Below are positions 42,009 to 48,581 of a stretch of 48,581 nt of DNA, piece by piece. Source of the DNA: Bacillota bacterium (lineage in GTDB: Bacteria > Bacillota > Clostridia > Saccharofermentanales > DTU023); assembly GCA_023426575.1 (NCBI GenBank), contig JAFAAL010000028.1, forward strand, positions 1 to 48,581. Reading direction: 5' to 3'. The first letter of the stretch is position 1. Each line of letters starts with the position of its first letter. The notes under the pieces are model-generated. The model was given only the letters and a program-made list of their open reading frames with translations, had not been told where the DNA came from and did not search any database. Both the position numbers and the translations under genes were made by a program.

Positions 42009-42449
42009 ATGAGAAAGGTTTCTATCCGTTTTTTTGATGATCGAGAAGTGCGCGCCATCTGGGATGATGAGCAAAATAAGTGGTGGTTTTCTGCTTTGGA
42101 TATTGTGGGCGTGTTGCGTGATGAAACTATCGATGAACAGAGTAAGTCCAAAGCTTACGCACTTTTTGACAGCACGCTTATTGAAACTATTGAGGTGGGC
42201 ACTGTAAAGGGCTTGCAACAAATTCATGCCTACTTGTTTGGCGGTCTTTATGATTTTACTGGTCAAATGAGAACAAATAACATTGCAAAAGGTGGCTTCC
42301 GTTTTGCGACAGCAAGCTATTTAAGTGTATTGAACATAGAACCTTTGAAAAATTTGCTGCAAAACGCCCTGACGAATCAGATTGATAGCCGGGATATGTA
42401 TATGAAAGGAATAGACTACTCATACTATTACGAGCAGGAGGAACTATGA
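42009..42449 (+). pseudogene. Chimeric remnant: BRO-N start fused to a Fic protein lacking its catalytic core
   Basis: 146 aa in an open frame but mosaic. Residues 1-36 (MRKVSIRFFDDREVRAIWDD, then WWFSALDIVGVL) look like the start of BRO-N/antirepressor-type proteins. Residues 38-103 (DEQSKSKAYALFDSTLIETI through RTNNIAKGGFRFATASYL) are the N-terminal part of a Fic protein; 104-146 (LKNLLQNALTNQIDSRDMYM, then KGIDYSYYYE) are its extreme C-terminus. The HPFxxGNGR AMPylation motif and surrounding helices are absent. The A+T-rich composition suggests transfer. The stop overlaps the cutC ATG (ATGA), so translation of the remnant may drive cutC. Confidence 0.75.
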
Positions 42450-43219
42450 AAAAGAAAAATTATCTTCTCGAATTGGCCTGTGGCACTGCTGAGGATGCTC
42501 TGGCCGCTGCGGCTGGTGGCGCCGATCGCGTGGAGCTCTGCTCTGCGATGTTTCTTGGAGGCCTGACGCCGAGCATAGGGGCTGTCGATTGGGTGAGGGA
42601 GAATAGTAATATCGAGATCTTTGCCATGCTGAGACCTCGAGCCGCCTCCTTCTCTTATAGTGAGGACGACTATCAGACGATCAAGCGGGATGCCAAAAAT
42701 TTCTTGGATCATGGGGTCTCTGGCCTGGTCCTCGGTTTCTTAACAGCCGACAACCGCCTGGACCTCACGAGGCTCAAGGATTTTCGCCAGTCGTTTCCCG
42801 AGGACAAACTGGTCTGTCATCGCGCTTTTGATATTGTGGTGGATTGGCGAGAGGCGATGGAAGAGCTCATTGAATTGGGCTTTGTCCGCATCTTGACCTC
42901 CGGTCAAGCGCCGAATGTCCTCATGGGCAAGGAACGAATCTGCGAGATGGTTGAGGCAGCTGCGGGGCGCATTGAGATTATGCCAGGCGGCGGCCTCAAA
43001 GCTCATAACATTGATGAGATCATCCGTGACTGTAAGGTCCACTCTGTACATATGAACTTACGGCGTCAGGTCCACGACCCCTCCGGGGACGATACCCGGG
43101 GCATTCATTTCGGCGGTGCGCTCTACCCTGCTGAAAATCTCTACGATGTCATCGACAGTGATCAGGTGGCGGCCATACGGGCTCATCTCGATAGTGGACC
43201 CTCAGATTTACTCTCATGA
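42446..43219 (+). CDS. cutC: Copper homeostasis protein CutC family
   Basis: 257 aa, TIM-barrel CutC family: LLELACGTAEDALAAAAGGADRVELC at the start, GGLTPSIG, MLRPRAASFSYSEDD, LTSGQAP, and IMPGGGLKAHNI. The copper link is old and disputed; the biochemical role is unclear. Start ATG 42446 overlaps the preceding remnant; GAGGAAC lies upstream. Confidence 0.92.
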   Translation: MKKKNYLLELACGTAEDALAAAAGGADRVELCSAMFLGGLTPSIGAVDWVRENSNIEIFAMLRPRAASFSYSEDDYQTIKRDAKNFLDHGVSGLVLGFLTADNRLDLTRLKDFRQSFPEDKLVCHRAFDIVVDWREAMEELIELGFVRILTSGQAPNVLMGKERICEMVEAAAGRIEIMPGGGLKAHNIDEIIRDCKVHSVHMNLRRQVHDPSGDDTRGIHFGGALYPAENLYDVIDSDQVAAIRAHLDSGPSDLLS

Positions 43220-43256
43220 CTCATTTTGAATTTACAATAAGTTTAGGGCCTCAATC

Positions 43257-43925
43257 TCAACGTTCGTTCAGCTGACCATTTTTTAATAGGAGAATGTGAT
43301 CCCAATAGTCACTGATTAAACGCTCATCATGGGTGACCATGATGAGCATTCTGCTCTCACCTAGACAGAGCTTCAATAAATCTAATATTTCCTCTGCCAA
43401 ATGCTCATCTAAGGAAGCGGTGGGCTCGTCCGCCAAGATCATTTCGGCATCATTTATTAAAGCGCGTGCGATGGCCACGCGTTGCCTCTCTCCTCCTGAA
43501 AGAGTGCTCACAACTTGTTCTGCCTTGTCACTGAGCTTAACCCTCTCTAAAAGATCCATAACTTTTTCATAATGACTTCCGTCCTTGTGATCAGAATAAT
43601 ATAACGGAATTCTCACATTCTCGAAGGCCGTTTCTTTCTCTAAGAGCATTGGTTCCTGTTGAATATAGCCAAAGAACTTGTTGCGATACCTTGCTGCCCG
43701 CACGCTACTTATCTTGCCTACCTCAATATGTTTCAGCCGATAGTTTCCAGAAAAATTACGATCAATAAGACCTATGATATTGAGTAAGGTACTTTTTCCA
43801 GAGCCAGATGCACCAAATATGAGTGTTTTTTCACCCTGATGGAAATCCCTACTTAATCCCTCGAGCACCACTTTTTCTGTGTTTTTTCCTTGAAAGCACT
43901 TTCTTATGTTCTTTAGATGTATCAT
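43257..43925 (-). CDS. ABC transporter ATPase of lactococcin-972-type bacteriocin operon
   Basis: 222 aa. Walker A GASGSGKST, signature LSGGERQR, Walker B MILADEPTASLD, switch His in VTHDERL. This MacB/LolD-like ATPase resembles those of lactococcin-972 immunity/export operons. Its ATG overlaps the permease stop (ATGA). Last gene of the bacteriocin operon; probably powers export or removal of the bacteriocin. Confidence 0.88.
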   Translation of the reverse strand: MIHLKNIRKCFQGKNTEKVVLEGLSRDFHQGEKTLIFGASGSGKSTLLNIIGLIDRNFSGNYRLKHIEVGKISSVRAARYRNKFFGYIQQEPMLLEKETAFENVRIPLYYSDHKDGSHYEKVMDLLERVKLSDKAEQVVSTLSGGERQRVAIARALINDAEMILADEPTASLDEHLAEEILDLLKLCLGESRMLIMVTHDERLISDYWDHILLLKNGQLNER

Positions 43926-45046
43926 AAATTTGCTCCCCTATATATATTATCTAACAATTCAGTTTGAATCCTATGTTTGGCTAGAATTGCAAGAACTGCA
44001 ACGACCACGATATCTATGAACAGAAAAAGGACCAAATAGGACCAGATTGTATAGGGAGAACTCGATATCCAGAGTATGTATGTGCGGACAATCAAAGATG
44101 GAAAAATAAGCATATACATCGGTGCCACTATTTGTATCAAGAGGTCTGTGGGGCTAGCTCCTACGAGAAAGTGTACACAGGACCGCTTGAGGAATATTTT
44201 TACCATCGAAGATAGTATCCATTGTAATGATATCGTTGTGAAGATTATTGAAAACACGAGAAAAGGGTAAAGATAAGTTACTAGGAAAGTTAATTCATAG
44301 CTTGTGCGGCATACCTCTCTTAACTTAATTTGAAAACCTTCTCTTTGAAAGATATCGGCGTAGGATCGCCTCAAGTTCTCGCTTTCAAAATAGACAAAGC
44401 TCTCAAAGATAATTTCTTCAAAACTTGAATTGGAGAAAAGCAGATACCAGCGTTCCGGAAAATGATCGCTGACAATATAAACAGGTGCGAGCTTCTTATT
44501 CTCTTTTTCATAACTTTGCTCAGCTGCAAACTCACTCATATTAGGGCCTAGGGAGAAGCCTAAGAGCTTCTCAAACGGCCTTGTGCTTGCAGAGATCTGC
44601 GGAACACAGTCATTCTCTTCAAGAACACAAAAGCGCGAATTATCGAGCGAGTCCAGACAAATGGCAACCGCTTTATCGAAAGTGAATTGACTTAGCTGTC
44701 TCTTCTGATTGATGAAGTCAAGATTTCCAAAGACAAAAAATACATCCCGATGATAACGAGCACTTAAACTATTTGATTTTTTGAAGCTTATGCCGTTTTG
44801 ACTTAGAAAACCCATATATTCCTTCCTAAAATGATCCGATAGTTCGCCCTCTCTTTCTCGAATTAAATCAGTTTTAAATACTTTTGATTCAACAAAAGGA
44901 TAAGCTTTCATGCTATTAATACTGTCCAAAAGAGAATCAGTTGCCAAAAGCCAAATGAGAGATAGCACTATGAAAAATGCAATCAGAATTAAGCTCACAA
45001 ACTTCAATTTCAATATGTTTCGAAAAGCAAATCTAAGATTTCTCAC
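43922..45046 (-). CDS. Membrane component of bacteriocin ABC system, permease 2
   Basis: 374 aa. One N-terminal helix (about 12-35), an extracytoplasmic domain (about 40-245), then three more helices (about 247-275, 300-325, 335-358), the FtsX/MacB-like layout. GTG start, with TTGGAGG upstream inside the preceding gene, overlapping it by 14 nt. Together with permease 1 it probably corresponds to the single, larger, duplicated permease of known lactococcin-972 operons. Low G+C like the whole operon. Confidence 0.8.
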   Translation of the reverse strand: MRNLRFAFRNILKLKFVSLILIAFFIVLSLIWLLATDSLLDSINSMKAYPFVESKVFKTDLIREREGELSDHFRKEYMGFLSQNGISFKKSNSLSARYHRDVFFVFGNLDFINQKRQLSQFTFDKAVAICLDSLDNSRFCVLEENDCVPQISASTRPFEKLLGFSLGPNMSEFAAEQSYEKENKKLAPVYIVSDHFPERWYLLFSNSSFEEIIFESFVYFESENLRRSYADIFQREGFQIKLREVCRTSYELTFLVTYLYPFLVFSIIFTTISLQWILSSMVKIFLKRSCVHFLVGASPTDLLIQIVAPMYMLIFPSLIVRTYILWISSSPYTIWSYLVLFLFIDIVVVAVLAILAKHRIQTELLDNIYRGANL

Positions 45047-46058
45047 TATTCAACCTCCAAAAAGAGATGCCAAGAATAATGGTAAAGGCTATAGTAACAA
45101 ATCCTATATGCACAAAACAGAGAAGACATGTTTCGAATAGTGATAAGCCTGAAAAAATCCATTTATCTTGCAGAAGTCCTTGTAGGCTGATGAGAGGAAA
45201 AATCATAATTAGATGACAAAGAACGAAGTATCTTAATGTATAAGGTACGAATGTCATGCTGTCGGCACCACTAAGCCAATGAATTTTGAAATATTTCTTG
45301 TGTTCCTGGGCAAAGTAAACGAGGACAAAAATATAAAGCAGCCATTGAAGGATTGAGAGGATTAGAAAAATGCGAGATTTAAAATCCTGGCGAGAAAACA
45401 ATCCTGTGTACAGAATTGATAATTTTGAGATAGGTAAAAGATCTTCTTGGACATAGGATTTTGAATCAAAGTACTTTAAGAATTTTTTATTAACTTCAGA
45501 ATTATCACTGGGTATGTAATAAATATCTCTACCTAAGATTTCTTGAGCTGTTAGATTTTTAATTTCCCTTACCCCCTCATGATACAAAAGGCTGAATCTA
45601 TCAATAGGAAATATAAAAGGATAACCTGCATCATTCGTTTGGCCTATGATGCTGTAATGATCAAGCAGTATTGAATCCTCATCATCTATACACAGAGCTG
45701 AGACAGGACGTTTCTCTTGGTAATCCTCCATGGAAAAATAGCGTATGCTCTCTTCACCAACCGCTCGTATATCAGAAAGGAAATAATATTTGGAATCATA
45801 AATAGCAGCTTCATGCCATGATTTATCAGTAGATATTATCGTCACATCACGATCAATATCTAATTTAAGAATCTTCTCAGCCCTAAAGTAATTAGGCTGA
45901 GAAGATTTAAGATAGATGGCATGTGCAGGCATCGAAAAAGGATTGTGATAGCGATTAATAAAACGGCTTAGAGAATAATTTACAGACGTGATCAAAAGAA
46001 TTAAAAGAAGCAGAGATAGGAGAGATATTCTTCTCAGTTCACTTTTGTACGTCTTCAT
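45033..46058 (-). CDS. Membrane component of bacteriocin ABC system, permease 1
   Basis: 341 aa. N-terminal helix (about 10-30), large outer domain (about 35-215), three C-terminal helices (about 220-240, 265-290, 305-330). The topology repeats that of permease 2, suggesting two halves of one transporter. Starts 6 nt after the bacteriocin stop with no clear ribosome site, so it is probably translated by coupling. Sequence similarity to a named family is weak; assignment rests on topology and context. Confidence 0.75.
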   Translation of the reverse strand: MKTYKSELRRISLLSLLLLILLITSVNYSLSRFINRYHNPFSMPAHAIYLKSSQPNYFRAEKILKLDIDRDVTIISTDKSWHEAAIYDSKYYFLSDIRAVGEESIRYFSMEDYQEKRPVSALCIDDEDSILLDHYSIIGQTNDAGYPFIFPIDRFSLLYHEGVREIKNLTAQEILGRDIYYIPSDNSEVNKKFLKYFDSKSYVQEDLLPISKLSILYTGLFSRQDFKSRIFLILSILQWLLYIFVLVYFAQEHKKYFKIHWLSGADSMTFVPYTLRYFVLCHLIMIFPLISLQGLLQDKWIFSGLSLFETCLLCFVHIGFVTIAFTIILGISFWRLNSEKS

Positions 46059-46064
46059 AGTGAG

Positions 46065-46481
46065 TTAATCGAGAGCACCTACAGCATCCGGAACAATACC
46101 AGAAACAACCTTGTTAGTTGAATAGTTATAGAGAGCGATTGTTTTTGATCCATCATTCCACTTGTCATAGGCAATAACTTTACTCACTCTTGTCTCATGA
46201 TCTTCAGATCCATGTGAATAAGATGTCGTAGCAGAATATTCACCCTGCACATTGAATGTAATTCTAGTCCACGCAAAATAATGCCACTCACCATTTGTTT
46301 TAACCCTGTCTACACCTCTCACAGAAGCATATCCCACATATTCATCATGTAATCCATCCTGGTGATAGTAATATACTTTTGTATACGGCGAATGTGTCCA
46401 TAGAGTATGCCACGACGCTAAAACAGTCACACAACTGAACGTAACAGCTATGCTTATAAATAGAGCAACAGTCCTTTTCAT
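46065..46481 (-). CDS. Lactococcin-972-like bacteriocin precursor
   Basis: 138 aa with a clear signal peptide (MKRTVALFISIAVTFSCVTVLA). The secreted part contains WHYFAWTRI, then YSATTSYSHGSEDHETRV, which matches the Y-S-x-Y-x-H-G-S-x-x-H-x-A-x-V core of lactococcin 972. Lactococcin 972 blocks septum formation by binding lipid II; whether this longer protein (about 115 aa mature, against 66) does so is unknown. Followed by two permeases and an ATPase. AAAGGA lies before ATG. Confidence 0.75.
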   Translation of the reverse strand: MKRTVALFISIAVTFSCVTVLASWHTLWTHSPYTKVYYYHQDGLHDEYVGYASVRGVDRVKTNGEWHYFAWTRITFNVQGEYSATTSYSHGSEDHETRVSKVIAYDKWNDGSKTIALYNYSTNKVVSGIVPDAVGALD

Positions 46482-46654
46482 AATTATTCCTTTCTTCTCG
46501 CATCTTGCTGCAAGACCTGTAAAATAAGCTCATAATCATTACCTTACCTTGCCATGCCAACGACACCCAATGAAAACTCTCCCAAACGATCTATTCCATT
46601 GGTGTTTATAGACAAAATTACATAAAATATAGGGAATGTCAAGATCAAGTCCCT
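46482..46654. other. Leader between IS remnant and bacteriocin gene
   Basis: A+T-rich stretch holding the candidate bacteriocin promoter and an untranslated leader. No further gene seen. Confidence 0.5.
46615..46642 (-). promoter_or_regulatory. Promoter of the bacteriocin operon
   Basis: TTGACA (46637-46642), 16-nt spacer, TAATTT (46615-46620) on the minus strand, directly beside the IS256 remnant and about 135 nt before the bacteriocin ATG. A small hairpin TCTTG/CAAGA lies in the leader. Confidence 0.5.
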
Positions 46655-46801
46655 ATACTTGTCATACGGTTCGGCTCCCACTTGCTCAGAGGCCTCTTCG
46701 CTAAATAGGGCATTAAAGACCGATTCAAGCAATTTGCGAACAGCGGCCTCACTGTTTCCTAGCATAAGCTCTTTTAGTGTTTCATTATTCGGATAATAGA
46801 G
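46655..46801 (-). pseudogene. IS256-family (mutator-type) transposase N-terminal remnant
   Basis: The frame reads YPNNETLKELMLGNSEAAV, then KLLESVFNALFSEEASEQVGAEPYDKY, which matches the N-terminus of IS256-type transposases; the catalytic DDE domain is missing. After PYDKY the homology stops, and the frame runs on into unrelated sequence to 46544. It begins directly after the ispF stop, in the same frame. Other parts of the IS are not visible. Confidence 0.7.
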
Positions 46802-47302
46802 CTAAGATCGCCTTCTGGCGCTGATCAGGACACGACAGGCCATCCCCTCTCCCCGACCCACCGCTGAGAGCCCCTCGCCAGTATGAGCCGTGATGCCCAC
46901 GGCCGATGCTGAAAGTTTGAGAACTTCTGCGAGGCGCTGACGCATGACTTGAAAATGGGGATAGAGCTTTGGACGCTTCGCCTCAATCGAAACGGAGACA
47001 TGGAGTATTTCGAGGCTCGGGCAGGCGGCCAGTGCCTCGGCCCATTGCCGCTCTAAATAGACGACAGAATCTCTTTCCCCAGCAGCACAGAGCTGATCGG
47101 CTGGAGGTCCGAGAAAAGGATCTATGCCCGCAAGGGAGGCGATGGCATGGCAGCAGGCGTGAAGAATGAGATCACCATCGGAATTGGCGGCAAGTCCCCC
47201 TGTCTCACTGAGGCAGACCCCAGCGAGTACGAGCGGCTTGGCCTCGCGAGAAAAAGTGTGACTGTCTTCTCCCAAAGCTGTGATATAGATAAAATCCGAC
47301 AT
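46802..47302 (-). CDS. Divergent IspF-like (MECDP synthase family) protein
   Basis: 166 aa, size of IspF. Recognisable: GEDSHTFSREAKPLVLAGV (metal-binding D-x-H), NSDGDLILHA (third metal His), RPKLYPHFQVMRQRLAEVL and GRGEGMACR. However, the conserved His of (A/G)HSD is Asn, the Asp of the following helix is His (CCHAI), the DIGxxFPDxDP loop is not recognisable and KATTxE reads TAHTGE. IspF makes the cyclic diphosphate of the MEP isoprenoid pathway; catalysis may be altered. AAGGAGG lies in the end of the methyltransferase gene; coupled. Confidence 0.75.
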   Translation of the reverse strand: MSDFIYITALGEDSHTFSREAKPLVLAGVCLSETGGLAANSDGDLILHACCHAIASLAGIDPFLGPPADQLCAAGERDSVVYLERQWAEALAACPSLEILHVSVSIEAKRPKLYPHFQVMRQRLAEVLKLSASAVGITAHTGEGLSAVGRGEGMACRVLISARRRS

Positions 47303-47305
47303 CTC

Positions 47306-47926
47306 TTAGGCCTCCTTGACGGCTCTGTAGATGAAATAGCCCTTCTTCTTAATCAAGAGATCGACGCTCTGATACAGGCGATGAAGCTCCGCCGCATGGC
47401 TCAGAGCCCCCTGCTGCTTGCGCACGACAATATAGAGGGCGCCCGTCGAGCGCAGCGCCGATGCAGTCTCCTTGTAGAGACGATAGCAGACGTCCTTCCC
47501 CGCGCGAATGGGAGGATTCAAGAGGACGAGATCGAAAGCATTGTGAGCGTATTCAGTCGCAATCCCATCTGCCTCGATGACAGAGATTTGAGGATAGTGC
47601 TTCGTATTCAGGCGCGTCAGTTCCACGCAGCGGGGACTGACATCCGAAGCAAGAATCTCAAGCTCTGGAAAGAAAAGATGTAAGAAGACAGAGACGACCC
47701 CATTGCCACAGCCAAGATCGAGGGCCCTCCTCGGCTGGATCTCGCGTGATCGCAAATCTTCCATGACCGTCTCCAGGAGGAGCTTCGTCCCGAGATCGAG
47801 ACCTCGCTTGGAAAAAGTGCCCCCAGACGTCAGAAGCTGGACCTTCTCCCCTAAGATCTCATAGTCATGAGACTGGAGCTCCCCCTCGCCGGCTGGCGCA
47901 TTGTAATAATGTCTCTGCTTGGCCAA
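47306..47926 (-). CDS. RsmC-like class I SAM methyltransferase
   Basis: 206 aa. Motif I LDLGCGNGVVSV, acidic motif II (ASDVSPR), and NPPIR motif IV, which marks N6-adenine/N2-guanine methyltransferases; the HYYNAPAGE...LLTSGGTFSKRGLDLGT opening is shared with 16S rRNA G1207 methyltransferase RsmC-like proteins (MTS family). Likely an rRNA guanine methyltransferase. TTG start at 47926 with GGAGGGGG upstream, just after queT. Confidence 0.9.
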   Translation of the reverse strand: MAKQRHYYNAPAGEGELQSHDYEILGEKVQLLTSGGTFSKRGLDLGTKLLLETVMEDLRSREIQPRRALDLGCGNGVVSVFLHLFFPELEILASDVSPRCVELTRLNTKHYPQISVIEADGIATEYAHNAFDLVLLNPPIRAGKDVCYRLYKETASALRSTGALYIVVRKQQGALSHAAELHRLYQSVDLLIKKKGYFIYRAVKEA

Positions 47927-47935
47927 GGCCCCCTC

Positions 47936-48523
47936 CTAGCGCCGCAGCGGGTGCTGCATGTCCCGCAAGAAGCCCGTCTTGGCAATTGCCCTGAGAAAGG
48001 GCAGGCCGATGCCATAGATAACAATCGCCTGGCTCAGGAGAATGGAGCCCTGCGTCAGGAGAATCAGGCCGAGAGACGGTCTCGAGTCAGTGAAGAGAAA
48101 GGGCAGGTATGTGCCGACAACAAGCGCATTGAGGAGCACAGGAGGCGCCAGCATGAGCAGTTCACGCTTGAGTTTTGCACCCTTCTTCTCTAGTTTCAAA
48201 GATCCCGCCGCAGCCGCCGCTCTCTGCTCCCGCCAGGGCCGCGCCAGAAGATAGCTCAGCTCAGCGGCGATGAGTGTTGTGAGAGAGCCCCCAATGATAT
48301 CGATGAGGCCGAGGTTCTGCGGATTCAGTATATTGGCGATAAAGCAGCCGAGACCGACCGCGGGAACCGCTGCCGAGGTCAAGACAGGCAGAACCGTCAG
48401 CGCCTCGGCGAGCCGGAATTGAATCATACCATAGCTGATGCTGGCCGCAGGCACGGTCAGGGCGACGTAGAGGGCGGTGATGATGGCCGCCAAAATGATC
48501 TTGTGAACCTGTTCTCTCTTCAT
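47936..48523 (-). CDS. queT: QueT-family queuosine-precursor ECF transporter S component
   Basis: 195 aa, about six membrane helices. The QueT signature ISYGMIQFRLAEALTVLP is clear, followed by GCFIANILNP-NLGLIDIIGGSLTTLIAA. It works with a shared ECF energizing module (genes not in the window) to import a queuine precursor such as preQ1. A basic insert of about 30 residues (REQRAAAAAGSLKLEKK) interrupts the usual loop. Its ATG overlaps the stop of an upstream frame (ATGA). A preQ1 riboswitch, if present, would be further upstream. Confidence 0.87.
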   Translation of the reverse strand: MKREQVHKIILAAIITALYVALTVPAASISYGMIQFRLAEALTVLPVLTSAAVPAVGLGCFIANILNPQNLGLIDIIGGSLTTLIAAELSYLLARPWREQRAAAAAGSLKLEKKGAKLKRELLMLAPPVLLNALVVGTYLPFLFTDSRPSLGLILLTQGSILLSQAIVIYGIGLPFLRAIAKTGFLRDMQHPLRR

Positions 48524-48581
48524 GAAATGACCCTCTCTAGCGTCAAGTCGAGCTCAGATCCATTGATCGAGTAGTGGAGCG
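48520..48581 (-). CDS. C-terminal end of an upstream gene (partial)
   Basis: An open frame enters from the right edge and ends at a TGA overlapping the queT ATG; the last residues read LHYSINGSELDLTLERVIS. The tight overlap suggests a real co-transcribed gene, but too little is visible to identify it. Confidence 0.4.
   Translation of the reverse strand, partial: LHYSINGSELDLTLERVIS

Noticed and set aside
48524..48581. PreQ1 riboswitch before queT.
   Set aside because: The bases upstream appear to be the coding end of another gene, and the window stops there.

Overview
The window looks like a chromosomal segment of a strictly anaerobic, amino-acid-fermenting bacterium of the Bacillota (Clostridia-like). 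The evidence is a glycine reductase system (grd), a complete selenocysteine (Sec) apparatus, purine-rich Shine-Dalgarno sites before nearly every gene, an IPVTG-type wall-anchored surface protein and an ABC-F protein of the Lsa/Vga style. The core genes look moderately G+C-rich; some accessory patches (1-730, 25.9-26.1 kb, 42.0-42.4 kb, 43.2-46.8 kb) are visibly richer in A+T. Genus cannot be told from the sequence alone.

Layout. 1-2.2 kb: right end of an integrated element (repressor and large serine recombinase), inserted at the 3' end of tRNA-Ala(CGC). 2.3-8.1 kb: selenium genes, with selB facing the operon selD-yedF-(DUF3343)-selA. 8.2-13.0 kb: trxB-trxA-grdA-grdC-grdD. 13.2-19.5 kb: an inserted-looking block of two ABC half-transporters, an ABC-F ATPase with a leader peptide, a shortened YbaK gene and a GNAT acetyltransferase. 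19.6-22.7 kb: grdX-grdE-grdB. 23.0-24.3 kb: two YedE-type selenium-linked membrane proteins and tRNA-Sec. 24.4-28.2 kb: MATE pump, zinc-ribbon membrane protein, tadA, acyltransferase. 28.2-30.7 kb: large surface protein. 30.9-38.7 kb: housekeeping (hflX, DEAD helicase, a deoD-nucleoside hydrolase-phosphosugar mutase operon, murJ). 38.8-40.6 kb: citG coupled to a P-loop protein with an AlaRS-like second additional domain. 40.7-43.2 kb: GH29 fucosidase, a broken BRO/Fic gene, cutC. 43.3-46.5 kb: a lactococcin-972-like bacteriocin operon. 46.6-48.6 kb: IS256 remnant, a divergent ispF, an RsmC-like methyltransferase, queT, and the tail of one more gene.

How it works together. YedE, YedF and the DUF3343 protein are the usual companions of selenium handling. 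SelD makes selenophosphate, SelA makes Sec-tRNA(Sec), and SelB delivers it at UGA codons. Three genes here need it: selD itself (UGA at 8052-8054), grdA (11414-11416) and grdB (19865-19867). A conventional reading truncates all three. Each UGA is followed within about 7-12 nt by a small hairpin with a G-rich loop, a plausible bacterial SECIS. Protein B (GrdE/GrdB), selenoprotein A (GrdA), protein C (GrdC/GrdD) and the dedicated TrxA/TrxB pair convert glycine to acetyl phosphate and ammonia.

The main unusual points are the grd cluster split by a resistance-like ABC block, a Sec-containing SelD, a probable ATA start for grdX, a repressor with tandem HTH units and no catalytic Ser/Lys, the recombinase gene ending inside tRNA-Ala, a P-loop plus AlaRS-SAD protein coupled to citG, a lactococcin-972-like operon with two permease genes, a divergent IspF, and several internally deleted genes.
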